64,000 bases of DNA from Treponema sp. (GTDB lineage: Bacteria; Spirochaetota; Spirochaetia; Treponematales; Treponemataceae), in assembly GCA_017551705.1 (NCBI GenBank), contig JAFZLA010000066.1, positions 1 through 64,000 on the forward strand, read 5' to 3'. Positions 41,671 to 52,162 of the stretch are shown here, piece after piece. Below the pieces are notes generated by a model that worked only from the letters and a program-made list of their open reading frames with translations, was not told where the DNA came from and did no database searches. The first letter of the stretch is position 1. Each line of letters begins with the position of its first letter. Position numbers and translations under genes: made by a program.

Positions 41671-44600
41671 TTAGTTTCCGCCCCATTCGGCCGCCGGACT
41701 TCCGGTTAGCTGCGCGGTTTCGATGCATACCGCGGTAGCGCTGGCGGTGGAGTTGTAGTAAGTGTAACCCATTACGGCGTTGTTTTTTCCGTTGCCATAG
41801 CATTTGCCTTCATTGCCGGCGTAATACGAATCGCCCGCAGTCGAGTTTGCCAATACGCCATTCGCGTCTTTCCAAACACCAACGTTCATGTTGTCCATAA
41901 TTATGTCGTTTTGAGACGGAACAAAGGCAATTTCCCACGTTCCTGTATATTTTCCGCCGTCAATTCCGTTTCCGTAAGCTCCTGCGGTTGCAAGACGGGC
42001 AAATTTTGGAAGTCCTTTGCCCGAGCTGTAGTAGCCTATGTAAGGAACGGCGGCGGTTTTTGCGCTGTTCAAAGCAACATCAAGAGTAAGGTTTTGGCCG
42101 GCGCCAGAATCAACACGATAAACCTGCGCTCCGCTTGGCTCGGCGGGGTTGGCAAGATAGGCGTAGCAAACATGGCCGCTGTTTGAATAAGCCGCTACAT
42201 GCACATGACCATTTCCGTCCACCGCGACCTTGCAGAATTTGCCCGCGTCCGCAAAGCCTTTTTTGGCGAACAAGTCGTAAGGCTTTGACCATCCGTCGCC
42301 AGCGGCATTTGTCTGGCTGTTTATAGTGTTTTTTCTGTCAGTGTTTGGAGTTGTGTTTACGCTGTACCACATCTTGCTGCCGTCGTGCCAAACCATAACA
42401 ACCGTATCCTCGCTTGTTCCTGAAATCGCCGCGACACAAACATCAGGGCCTCCCTTTGCAACAGCAGAATCAGATTTGGCCACAATTTGGCAATTGGCAC
42501 GGTCTTCGTCATAAGTTGGAAGGTCAAAATTGCCTCCGCTTCTATTAATGAAGTTTCCGGCATTTCCCTTATTAGAACTGCTAAACACTGTTTTTAAGCT
42601 TGATCTAAAGCGTAATTCATCATTGACCGCATCGTAGTAGGCAAGATAAACGTTGCTGCCTGCGGTAGCGATTGACGGCGACTGGAATTTTTTGGCAACA
42701 AACCTAGTGTCGCCTTTTTGACTGGTCATTTCCATTCTAGCGCAAGATTCATTTTCTGCCAGTCTATGCGGATTACCGCTCGGGTTACATTGCCCCCATA
42801 CAGAAGCAAACATCGCAAAGAAATCAGCATAATAACCACCCTCGCCAGGGGAATATCCGGAGTCGCTGTCGCAGCTTGTTCCGTAAGAATTGCCGCTGGA
42901 GTCAAAGGCAAAAGAAATTGCATTTTTCTCATCGCGTCCTCTATGCCACCAAACGTATGAGTTTTTGGTTCCGTTAGGCATGGCAAGTGTGTTGTAGCCG
43001 TCGCCGTACTTAAAGGCAAAGCCTATAAGACCTTTTGCCGCGCTTGCAGGGTTTATTTTCATAATCGTGTTGGCAAGTTCATTGTTGCCAACGTCGGCTA
43101 CCTTGCCGTTAAGCTGCCAAACGTCAATGTAAACGTCGTCGGTAAGCAAGTTGTTGTTCTTGCCGTTGGGCTGGCGGTTGTAGGCGTTATCGTAGTCTGT
43201 GGCGCTGTAGGCGTCGTTGTTGTTTATGTTGTTGAGCGAAGGCACATTGATGACTGTCGGCGTTCCGCTAACATCAACCGTCGGCTTTATAACAAACCAA
43301 CCGCTCTCCGCCATGCTTTGACCAGACAACTCGTTATTGCCCTGGCTAAAGTTAAAGCCCTTTACTTTGAATGTTTCCGGCGTTCCAGCCTTTGCAGCGT
43401 AGCCGCTGGTATTTGTTGTGGCGTCTTTGCGCAAGCCTACCGGCCAGTGGCCTTTGGCCGTGCGCGCCGCGTCAACGCCTTTGCCGCTAAGGAATGTCTC
43501 CAAGCCTGTGATGTAGGGCACAACGTCAACCTTTAACTGTTCGGGATAGTTGCGCGTAGAAGCCGCAATTGTCTTGCCAACCAAGTTTTCGGCGGGCTGG
43601 GGAGCGGCGTATTTGGTGGTTCCGTCAATGCTTAAATACGCGCCGCTGTCATTTTTGGCGCTGGCGAGCGTTTGGTCGCTGGCGTAAACGTCAACCGTTA
43701 CATCTGTGGCGGCTACATTTGTAATGTAGCTTGTGTCCCAAACAAATTCCCAATTGGCCTTGTGACCGTCAGCGTCTATGCCGCCGTCATCCACGCTAAA
43801 CTTAATTCCGTTGGCCGCAAGCTTGTCGCCGATGACGGTCCACTTTTTGCTTGCCGCGTCGTACGTGGCCGCGCGGTATCCGTAGCCAGCGCCAGGCTCG
43901 CTTGCAGCCGCTTGCGTCATTCCGGCGGCGTCAAACTGTGTTTCCATTTTGGGAATCTTTAAGTAAATGTGGCGCAAAAGCTTGTTGTCGCTAACAGTTC
44001 CGCGCAAAATAATCTGTCCGCTGACCTTGCTGTCTCGGTCCATAAGGGCGGCCGGGTATGTGCCCTTTCCTGTTATAGTAACGTCGGCAGCTGGAGTCGT
44101 GGCTGTAAAATCGCTTGGCAAATCGCCGCTCAGATCAATGTGGCCAAGCGGGGTCTTTCCGTTCCAAGCCACAGAGTTCTTTGGCTTTGACTCTCCGTCA
44201 TTAGGGTCAACATAGGTTCCGCTTCCGGCGCCCTTCCAATGCAAGTCTTCGCGGGTGGCAGTTGGCTCCACGCCGTCTGTCATGCTTACGGCCATGTAAA
44301 TTGTGGCCTTTGCTGTATTTGTTCCGTTAAATATCGCATTGCCCGTAGGAGCCGCTCCGGTCGCATCTTCTGTCTGGTCGTAGAAAGTAAACTCAAATTT
44401 GTGCGGGCTTGTCGCGTTGCAATCGGGGATTCCGCTTGCTCCAAGCCATTTAAAGTCGCCCGCCTGGATTGTTATGTTGTTCGTGTCGTCGTCGCCAGTG
44501 TTTTTGCGTACAGTCTCGCTGGCCATGGGTCCGTCCACTGTTTGCGCAGCGCTTATAAAGGCTTTGGTTCTATTTGCGCTGGCGTAGGTCGTAGTTCCCG

Positions 44601-47600
44601 CGCCGTTGGTAATCTTGTAGGCCAAGTAAATGTTTCCGTTTCCGCCCAAAATCTCCGGGCGGACTTTTGTCATTCCCTTTGCCGTTATGCAAGCGTTGCT
44701 GGCGCTGCCCAAAACCGCTTCCGTAACAGCCGTTCCGCTGTTGGTGTCCTGATTCCATTCAAGGCTGGTCGGGCTGTAGCGCGCGGTCCATTCGACGCGC
44801 TCTTCATCCGTAGCGCCGTTGTAAGTTCCGTCAACCGCGTTGTTGCCGTCAAGATCCGTTCCAACATAAAGGTTGGCCAATCGGGGCATGTTGTTGCTTA
44901 CTGTGGCGGTTACAACGGGCGGGTCGCAAACTGCTGGATCTGTGGCGCCTGTCGTGCCGCCCGCTTCAGACCAGTTGCCGGCCTTGTCAAAAGCCACGTA
45001 ATGAATTTGCACCGGACCGTCGGCTATGTTCTTTGAGTAAATGCTTGCGTTCCAAGTCCAGTCTTTGTTTTTGTTTTCGATTGACTCTACCATCAAGTCA
45101 TTGTCGTCATTGGACGGGCTGCCGTAGCCAAAACCGTACACGCTTGTCTTTCTTGTTCCGTCCGGGCTTTCTTGAATTGTGTTGTCAACAACATTGGCAA
45201 TGGCAAAGAGCGCCGTGGTCTCGCTTGAGCTTTCAGGGCCACCAGTTATTCCAACATTTACGCCGTCTGTCAAAGTGTCAATTCTATAGATTACGCCGCC
45301 AAATTTGACCAAGCCGCCAATGTGAATGTTGTCGTCGCTTGTGCCAATTGTGATAACGTTCTTTGCATAACTGCTTACATTCGCACTCTTCCAGTAAAGG
45401 CCGCTGTCTGGGGTCAGATCTGTGGTCTGGATTCTATTAGCCGTCTCGCCCTTTTTTATCATCGGGTCATAAACGTAATTTCCGCGGGTAAAGTAAAAAG
45501 CCAAGCGCTCAAAGCCTGAGTCGGCGGCTTCCGGCTCGCTTACCTTTGAGCCAAAACTGTACCAGCCGTCATTTTGCTGTACTACTTCTTTGTTGTCTTT
45601 GTCGAATGTGTATTTATCATCGCTGACTTTTGCCAAGACAGGCGCCTTGTTGTCATATTTTATCGTGTAATTCTTTGGCAAAGCAGGACCCTTTCCGGTT
45701 ATGTCTTCATAGTTAACATAAACAACCTTAGTTCCGCAGCCGCTGTCTGTGTTTAGCGGATACTTTATGTCAACTCTCTTGTAATCGCCGTCTGTATGAA
45801 GCTTGGCCACAACCCCGTCAACAGTTGTCGTATAAGTCTTGCTTGTGTCGTCCCATTCAAGGTATGTAGTTGCATTAGAAGCCGCTTCTGTCGCCGTGGG
45901 GCCAATTCCGATTCTTATCTTGCCCATAGCCTGGCCGTCGTTAAGGTTAAAGGTCAAAAACCACTTGCCCGAAACATAGATTTCGTCTCCATATTCCCTA
46001 GAGGCCGTGGCGGTGGCGCTAGTTCCTTCAGCGCCAAACTGCTCAAGCTGCAATTCCTTTAATTGCGGCGTGTCAGAGTCAATTATAAATGCTCTTTCTA
46101 CAAAGTTGCTAAAGTTGACTCCGTCGTATGAGCAAATGCGTATCGCAGCGTTATTGGTTTGCGCGCTTTCACTGCCAGTCGCAGCCTTGGGATCAAGTTC
46201 GCCCTTGGTGTTAAGCTTTAAAGACCACGAACTTCCGTTTACAGTAGTAGGAATTCCGTATTTGGGAGCGTCCGCGTCTGTGTCGCTGGATTTCCAAGCG
46301 GTTTTTGTCGTCGGGTATCCTTCCATTTTGTAAACTTCATAGCCTGCGGCTTGCAAGTAATTCCAATCAGCTGCCTTAATCGCAAATTCCGCGCTTGCAG
46401 AAGGCAAAGTTCCCCAGCCGCTTGCGGGCGGCGTGTAGCCGTCCTTTGTATACTCGTGCTTTTCTGAAACTATTTGCGCAAAGACAGCCTTTATCGTTGG
46501 GTTGTCCTTGTCTTTTGCCTTGGCGCCGCCGTACACCTTAAAGTCGCCGCCCATAGTCTCGCCGCTGGCCGCAGGATAAGAGAAAGTGACTTCGGGCTTG
46601 GCGCCTTGCGGGTCAAGTAAAAGCTTGTAATGTTGAATGTTTTTGTTTCCAACTTGGTCAACGGCCTTTATCCAAATGTAAATTGGAATGCCTGAGCTAA
46701 AACTTCCGGCCAACTTAAAGCTTCCGTCGCTTACAGTGCCTTTTGTGTCGCCAGAGTCCGCGGTGGCTGTCACTCCGTTTATCTTTGCGGCTTTTTTTAT
46801 GAGGTATTGGTTAAATAGGTCGGCGTGGGTTTGCTTTTTTGTCTCGTCAGTCAAGCCGCCGTCAAAATACAGGTACCACATCAAATTACTTGATTGGAGC
46901 AGTTCCGTGTATGGCTCCGCTTCCGTAGACGACTTCGCATATGGCGCGGTTGTGGCCGTATCGGAGTTGTGGGCGTCGTCCTCGAAAGAAAGAGCGTAAT
47001 ACAATTTTGTTCCGCTGTCAGCGCCTGTTACAGTTCCGTAAGCGTTGACTTTTCCGCTGACCGTTTGCGTTGAAGTCTGCGACGGGTTGATTATTGTCAA
47101 TTCCGGCGGCGTGTTGTCAACTTCTACCGTAATGGTATTGCTGTTTTCCAAGCCGGCCTTGTCCACAACCTTTATTATTCCTTCATAGCTGCTGCCGCTA
47201 GGCAAGTTGTCGGGTATAGCAATGTCTTTTACCGTTATAAGCGAATAGCCGGACAAGGCTACATTTGTTGAGTCGGTCACAGTAAGCTTATAGGTCGTTC
47301 CGCCATTTGTGTAGGTATTTCCGTTAAACACAAACGAAATGTTTTCTTCGTCAAGGCCGCTGGCGTCCTTTGCGTAGCAATAAAATGTAAACTTATTGCG
47401 AGTTCCGCCCAAAAGGCCCAAATCGCTTGAGGAATTCTCCACTTTGTTTTCTTTGCCAGGGTTAATGTCGTCGACAAAATAAGACCTGTTGGTAATCTCC
47501 GGCTTTTGAGTGTCAATCTGAATGTAAACTACGCTGTTCTTTTTGTCAGTCACATTAGAGCCAAATACATTTCCTTTGGCGTCGTAAACTTTTGGACGCA

Positions 47601-50600
47601 ACCAAGACGGACTTGCCTCAGTTCCGTCGCTTGTTATAAATTCATTGCCTTCAACATCTTGAACCTTAAACAAAAGCTCGTGCTGGCCTTCGTGGCTGCC
47701 AGTCGTGTCGTTGTAAATTTCAAAGGCGCCGCTTGTAAGCTCAAGCTCCTTCCAATCCTTGTCAGCCGCTCCGTCGGCGGCCAAAAGGTCCTTGTACCAA
47801 AGCCTGAGTTTTTTGTCGCCTTTTGTAAGTCCGTCGTCGTCCTCAACCTTTCCGCGAAGGACAGACGCGCTCTTTTTTAGAATGTAGTTAGAGCTTGTCA
47901 TCGCGCTCAAATCTTCCGGCGCGGTGAATGTTATCTTGGGTCTGTCGCTGTCCGGGTCAACAGAATATTCGTAAACGACGACAGTGTTATTTTTCGCCTT
48001 GTCTTCGGCCTCAACTTTTATGTAAATTGGTTTCGCAGTTCCGCCGTATGTATTCCAATCCGAAACGCCTGTTCTTATTTTGAACGCGCCGCCGTCAACC
48101 TTGCTAAACTCGTGGGCGGCAACGCTCCAGTTGTAGATGGAGGCTCCGATGTCATCAATTAGAATGTCAGGATTTGTCGCGCGGTCTGTTTTTATCGTCG
48201 CTGTGTCATCAAGAGACCAATAAACTTTGACGCTGGCCAATTCCCTGTTGTCGCTGGCGTTGCCGGCTATTTTTATCGTTCCGTTGACGCTGGCGGTTGA
48301 AGGAATTGCAGAGCCATCTGGCTTTCCAAGGTAAGTTTCGGAAGGAGTTCCGCCAGCCACAGAATAATACGCTTTGATGCTTGTGTCAGGCGTGTTGAGA
48401 TTGATTGTCGGCGCCTCTGTGTCGCTGTCAATCGTAAAGATTTGCGTCTTTGTCGTTTTTTGCGCCACGTTCGACGCGGTCACATACACGTCTCCAGCGT
48501 AAAGTTTTGCAGGGTCAATTACGGCCTTCCAGCCTTTTACTTGGGCAGGATCCAAACCGCTTGTGTTTGTAGCGCTTTTTAACTTTCCCCATGTCGCGGT
48601 CGCGGCAATATAAGATGCGGCGTCGCTCAAATCAGAGGTTGTATAAGTGATTTCGGGCGCCGGATCTTTTGTTCCGTCGGCAGCCGTCTTGATTTCCCAC
48701 ACAAGAGCGGGGTTTGCCACGCCGCTCAAATTGCTTGAGACAGTTCCGTAAACTGTCATGTCCTTTGTTCCGTCGGAAACAAGAGTTCCTTCGGCGGCAG
48801 AAAGGTCAGATGGCGCTGGAGTGGCGGCGTAAGTGTAATAGGCTGCCGCAAAGGTCGGCTGTGATTGGTCAATGTTTATTGTCAACATTTCTTGTCCAGA
48901 AACATTTCCAGCCTTATCTGTCGCAGTTATGTAGAGCGTGTTGCAGTCAAGCGTTCCGTCTGTCTTGCGGACGCTTTGCTCAAAGCCAGTGGCTGTAATA
49001 TTAAAGGACACAGCGTTGCCAGTCTCGCCGCTTCTTGTCTTCTCGCCGGTCAAATTCTGAGTCGCGCCAGTTGGAGTAAGCGTATAGGCAACTTTGGCCA
49101 GGCCGCTGGTAGCCTCGGTTATGTTTCCATTAAACACAAGGCCCGAAGATGAATACCAAGAACCATCCCAATAAGTCCACTTAGTTTTGTCGTCGCCGCT
49201 TCCAACGGCAATTTTCTTTCCCTTAATCGCGGCGGGAGCTGTGTCGCCAAACACTTCAAATGTCGGCGCCACTGTGTCAACGATTCTTTCCAAAGAAACA
49301 GATGTCGCGGGGCGTTCGGCTACATCCTTTGCCTCTGCAGTAAAGGTCCATGTTCCATCTTCCGCTTTGCCGGCGGTCAACGTCAATGTTATAGTCAAGG
49401 TGACTTTATTATCGCTGTCCTGTGTTTTTCCAACACTAAAACCGCTGGTTGTGGCAGCGCCATCTTTTGTAGCTTTTACTGTCACATCGTCCGCATTGAT
49501 TTTGTAAGAATCTGTCGCGATAAATACAATTTTATTGTTCGCCGCAAGGTCTGTGGCATTGTAATAGCCGTTTGACGCAGGCTCGCTGGCAAGCGCGATT
49601 GTCGGAACAGCAAAGTCAAATTTAAGTCCTGTTCTTTGAACCAAAGCAGTTAAATTTCCAACCGCGTCAATGCCAACCACGCGGAACATTTTGCCTTCGC
49701 TTTGCGCAACCTCAATCTTCTGTTCCCAAGAAGTGCTGGCGGCAACTTGGCTGACATCTTTAATTTCTTTCCATGTTCCGCCAGTTCCGTTAGACGAAGC
49801 TTTAAGAGCAAGTGTATAGTAGCCGGCCACAGACGTTTGTCCTTCTACAAATGCGTCTGTGTCCAAAAGCGCGTAGCAACTCGTCGCGTCAGACGAACCG
49901 GCAACCTGCTTTTCGTAATAATTTGTTCCCTTTACAAAAGTTCCGCTTGCCGCAGTCCATTCAAGGGTCGGAGTTCCCGCGTCGTTCTCGGTGTACCACA
50001 AGCGGTGGGTATTTGAGCCGTCAATGTCGCTCCATGTTCCCTTTGGCGTAATGTAATGCTTTTTATTTGGGTCCGCGCCTTGTTCCTCATAACTAGAAAA
50101 TTTTTCTGTAATCAAAACTTGGGTGGATTCAGGAGAGCTTATCACTAATTCAGGCGCCGCCGCGTCAACCCAGAACATAAATGTCGCGGCGCTTGATTGC
50201 GCAGGGTGATCCTGCTCATCCTTGTAATTTCCTACTACTTCCAAAACAATCGAATAATTTTTGCCGACAGTTGTGGTAAAAGCAAAATCGTTTATTGGAA
50301 TGTCAATATAATAATTGTTTGCCGTCGCTCCGGCTTGTATTTGCGAACTATATGTTTTAAGAACTCCAGTGGGCTTAACGTTCTCATAAGACTTGACGTA
50401 AGCCTTTTTGGGAATATGAACTTCATAACGGTAAGCGGTAACTTCTATGCCGTTAGTTTGGATTTTGTCAGATTCGTCTTTTATGTTCAGCCTAAACTTG
50501 TAACCGTCGCCAACGCTCAAAGCGCCCGCGTTTGTATAAAAGGAGTCGTTTGCTGTAAATGACGGCGGAGTGATGCTGGTGGCAACTTTAAAGCCGTACC

Positions 50601-52149
50601 AATCTGCCGCGGGGACCAATGGAGAATCGTTTTCGTCCTTTCCTTTTGCCTCAAGAATATAATAATTTCCCGCTCTCAAAGAAGGAAGCGTGACGTAATA
50701 CGACTGGCTTGTAACGGAAGTTCCAATATTGCGCGTCTCTGTATTTGTCGCGTCTTTAATCGTAACGGTCGGAGCGCCGCTTGGGTCTTTTTCGCCGTTA
50801 GAGCTAAATACAGGATTGGCGCTCTTGTCGCCGCCAGTTGAGTTGCATTCGTAAAGATTAACCTCAAGGCTTGAGGGCAAAATTCCCCAACCGTCGCGGC
50901 CTGCCTTTAGAGTGACTGTGACAGTTCCGCCTGTGTTGACGCCAACCCAACCGGAGCTGGAAGTCGTCGGGTTTTCGTAGCCGTTAAAGTCGTAGGTCGG
51001 ATTATTATTCGAATTGACGTTTGCCGCCAAGGGGCTCCGCTTGCTTGTGTCGTCGTCCTTGTATTGGCTATAGAAGGGCTTGTCGCCGGTTTGCAGGGCG
51101 TAAGTTCCGTTCATCATAGAAAGGATTTTTGCCTGCTGGTCGGCGTTCAGCTCGCCAAGGGTGTATGTGCCGTTGAATATTTTCATCAACTGGGCTGTCT
51201 GCAAGGAGTCAATTGTTGTCTCCACTCCGCAAGCGCCAGCGATGACTTTTTTCATGTCCGAGGCCAAATAGCAGCGGTCGCTTGTGTTTCCGGCAACGTC
51301 GGTCAATGTTGGAACGATATAAACGTAAATGTCTTTGCCAAGTTTGCTCGGGTCAGGATTGCTGGGGTCCACGTCGTAAATGGCCATGTAGTTTTGGTAA
51401 AGCTTGTAGTCGGGGTTTTCGCTTCCGTCGGCGTTGTTGGCGGCGGGAGCGGTCTCAAAATATTTTGCGATGTAGACGGTCGTTCCGCCGGCAGTCTCAA
51501 AGTCCCTAAACTCAGTTTTGGCCAGTTTGTCGGTTATCTCAGTCGGAGCGGTTCCAGTCGCGTCGGTGCGGAACACGCGGATGTTCATTCTGTCAATGTC
51601 GTGGTCGTCGGCAATCTCTCCGCTTATGGTCACGGAACGGCCGTATTTTTTGGGGTCCGTTATGTCAAGCGAAGCGGGGCTTGTCACGCAGAATACAGGA
51701 GCGGTATTGTCTATGTCAAAGGCGATGCTGGACACGCCGCTGTTTCTGTTGTTCACGTCGGTGACAAACACGTCGGCTACGTAGCTTCCGTCGGACAAGG
51801 GGTACTTGCCGTTTGCGTCCGGCTGGTTTATAAGCTTGTTCCAATTTAACGGGCCGTTGACCACAGCCTTGGCCGGTTGTTCTACGTCTCCAGTAAAATT
51901 ATATGTTTGGCCGGTGCTGGTGTTGCGCAAAGTTATGTTTACAGTCTTAACGCCCTTGTCGTCAGCGCAAATGCCGGCAAGGTTCACAACGTCGCGGCAA
52001 ACGGCGGCCTGGGCTGGCCCTGTGATGCTAAGCGTCGGAGCGTCGTTGTCAATTGACTCTCCCAAGCCGACTTCGCAAGTTGTCCACAAAAGGGTCGCGG
52101 CGGCAACAAAAAGAGAAAGTCCTATTTTTTTGAACAAAACTTTTTTCAC
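41671..52149 (-). CDS. Giant Ig-like-repeat surface lipoprotein, 3,492 residues
   Basis: GTG start at 52149, six bases after AGGAGG. Signal peptide with LLWTTC (Cys25) and EVGLGESID. It aligns by eye with the downstream 3,350-residue protein across the first 350 residues (shared DNTxPVFCVT, EIADDH, FETAGGT, LYQNY, DSLQTAQL), across the Ig array, and at the propeller-like end (SPSIATAGSNVYLAYYDA, VVMVWHDGSKMWYSV, HVHVAAYSNSGHVCYAYL). The two are therefore tandem duplicates that have diverged. No catalytic motif was seen. It follows the barrel-tailed Ig protein by 13 bp. This is one of the longest genes to expect in such a genome and would cost much to express, so control by the promoter at 57400-57428 matters. 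Confidence 0.8.
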   Translation of the reverse strand: MKKVLFKKIGLSLFVAAATLLWTTCEVGLGESIDNDAPTLSITGPAQAAVCRDVVNLAGICADDKGVKTVNITLRNTSTGQTYNFTGDVEQPAKAVVNGPLNWNKLINQPDANGKYPLSDGSYVADVFVTDVNNRNSGVSSIAFDIDNTAPVFCVTSPASLDITDPKKYGRSVTISGEIADDHDIDRMNIRVFRTDATGTAPTEITDKLAKTEFRDFETAGGTTVYIAKYFETAPAANNADGSENPDYKLYQNYMAIYDVDPSNPDPSKLGKDIYVYIVPTLTDVAGNTSDRCYLASDMKKVIAGACGVETTIDSLQTAQLMKIFNGTYTLGELNADQQAKILSMMNGTYALQTGDKPFYSQYKDDDTSKRSPLAANVNSNNNPTYDFNGYENPTTSSSGWVGVNTGGTVTVTLKAGRDGWGILPSSLEVNLYECNSTGGDKSANPVFSSNGEKDPSGAPTVTIKDATNTETRNIGTSVTSQSYYVTLPSLRAGNYYILEAKGKDENDSPLVPAADWYGFKVATSITPPSFTANDSFYTNAGALSVGDGYKFRLNIKDESDKIQTNGIEVTAYRYEVHIPKKAYVKSYENVKPTGVLKTYSSQIQAGATANNYYIDIPINDFAFTTTVGKNYSIVLEVVGNYKDEQDHPAQSSAATFMFWVDAAAPELVISSPESTQVLITEKFSSYEEQGADPNKKHYITPKGTWSDIDGSNTHRLWYTENDAGTPTLEWTAASGTFVKGTNYYEKQVAGSSDATSCYALLDTDAFVEGQTSVAGYYTLALKASSNGTGGTWKEIKDVSQVAASTSWEQKIEVAQSEGKMFRVVGIDAVGNLTALVQRTGLKFDFAVPTIALASEPASNGYYNATDLAANNKIVFIATDSYKINADDVTVKATKDGAATTSGFSVGKTQDSDNKVTLTITLTLTAGKAEDGTWTFTAEAKDVAERPATSVSLERIVDTVAPTFEVFGDTAPAAIKGKKIAVGSGDDKTKWTYWDGSWYSSSGLVFNGNITEATSGLAKVAYTLTPTGATQNLTGEKTRSGETGNAVSFNITATGFEQSVRKTDGTLDCNTLYITATDKAGNVSGQEMLTINIDQSQPTFAAAYYTYAATPAPSDLSAAEGTLVSDGTKDMTVYGTVSSNLSGVANPALVWEIKTAADGTKDPAPEITYTTSDLSDAASYIAATATWGKLKSATNTSGLDPAQVKGWKAVIDPAKLYAGDVYVTASNVAQKTTKTQIFTIDSDTEAPTINLNTPDTSIKAYYSVAGGTPSETYLGKPDGSAIPSTASVNGTIKIAGNASDNRELASVKVYWSLDDTATIKTDRATNPDILIDDIGASIYNWSVAAHEFSKVDGGAFKIRTGVSDWNTYGGTAKPIYIKVEAEDKAKNNTVVVYEYSVDPDSDRPKITFTAPEDLSAMTSSNYILKKSASVLRGKVEDDDGLTKGDKKLRLWYKDLLAADGAADKDWKELELTSGAFEIYNDTTGSHEGQHELLFKVQDVEGNEFITSDGTEASPSWLRPKVYDAKGNVFGSNVTDKKNSVVYIQIDTQKPEITNRSYFVDDINPGKENKVENSSSDLGLLGGTRNKFTFYCYAKDASGLDEENISFVFNGNTYTNGGTTYKLTVTDSTNVALSGYSLITVKDIAIPDNLPSGSSYEGIIKVVDKAGLENSNTITVEVDNTPPELTIINPSQTSTQTVSGKVNAYGTVTGADSGTKLYYALSFEDDAHNSDTATTAPYAKSSTEAEPYTELLQSSNLMWYLYFDGGLTDETKKQTHADLFNQYLIKKAAKINGVTATADSGDTKGTVSDGSFKLAGSFSSGIPIYIWIKAVDQVGNKNIQHYKLLLDPQGAKPEVTFSYPAASGETMGGDFKVYGGAKAKDKDNPTIKAVFAQIVSEKHEYTKDGYTPPASGWGTLPSASAEFAIKAADWNYLQAAGYEVYKMEGYPTTKTAWKSSDTDADAPKYGIPTTVNGSSWSLKLNTKGELDPKAATGSESAQTNNAAIRICSYDGVNFSNFVERAFIIDSDTPQLKELQLEQFGAEGTSATATASREYGDEIYVSGKWFLTFNLNDGQAMGKIRIGIGPTATEAASNATTYLEWDDTSKTYTTTVDGVVAKLHTDGDYKRVDIKYPLNTDSGCGTKVVYVNYEDITGKGPALPKNYTIKYDNKAPVLAKVSDDKYTFDKDNKEVVQQNDGWYSFGSKVSEPEAADSGFERLAFYFTRGNYVYDPMIKKGETANRIQTTDLTPDSGLYWKSANVSSYAKNVITIGTSDDNIHIGGLVKFGGVIYRIDTLTDGVNVGITGGPESSSETTALFAIANVVDNTIQESPDGTRKTSVYGFGYGSPSNDDNDLMVESIENKNKDWTWNASIYSKNIADGPVQIHYVAFDKAGNWSEAGGTTGATDPAVCDPPVVTATVSNNMPRLANLYVGTDLDGNNAVDGTYNGATDEERVEWTARYSPTSLEWNQDTNSGTAVTEAVLGSASNACITAKGMTKVRPEILGGNGNIYLAYKITNGAGTTTYASANRTKAFISAAQTVDGPMASETVRKNTGDDDTNNITIQAGDFKWLGASGIPDCNATSPHKFEFTFYDQTEDATGAAPTGNAIFNGTNTAKATIYMAVSMTDGVEPTATREDLHWKGAGSGTYVDPNDGESKPKNSVAWNGKTPLGHIDLSGDLPSDFTATTPAADVTITGKGTYPAALMDRDSKVSGQIILRGTVSDNKLLRHIYLKIPKMETQFDAAGMTQAAASEPGAGYGYRAATYDAASKKWTVIGDKLAANGIKFSVDDGGIDADGHKANWEFVWDTSYITNVAATDVTVDVYASDQTLASAKNDSGAYLSIDGTTKYAAPQPAENLVGKTIAASTRNYPEQLKVDVVPYITGLETFLSGKGVDAARTAKGHWPVGLRKDATTNTSGYAAKAGTPETFKVKGFNFSQGNNELSGQSMAESGWFVIKPTVDVSGTPTVINVPSLNNINNNDAYSATDYDNAYNRQPNGKNNNLLTDDVYIDVWQLNGKVADVGNNELANTIMKINPASAAKGLIGFAFKYGDGYNTLAMPNGTKNSYVWWHRGRDEKNAISFAFDSSGNSYGTSCDSDSGYSPGEGGYYADFFAMFASVWGQCNPSGNPHRLAENESCARMEMTSQKGDTRFVAKKFQSPSIATAGSNVYLAYYDAVNDELRFRSSLKTVFSSSNKGNAGNFINRSGGNFDLPTYDEDRANCQIVAKSDSAVAKGGPDVCVAAISGTSEDTVVMVWHDGSKMWYSVNTTPNTDRKNTINSQTNAAGDGWSKPYDLFAKKGFADAGKFCKVAVDGNGHVHVAAYSNSGHVCYAYLANPAEPSGAQVYRVDSGAGQNLTLDVALNSAKTAAVPYIGYYSSGKGLPKFARLATAGAYGNGIDGGKYTGTWEIAFVPSQNDIIMDNMNVGVWKDANGVLANSTAGDSYYAGNEGKCYGNGKNNAVMGYTYYNSTASATAVCIETAQLTGSPAAEWGGN

Positions 52150-52162
52150 GCCATGCCTCCTC

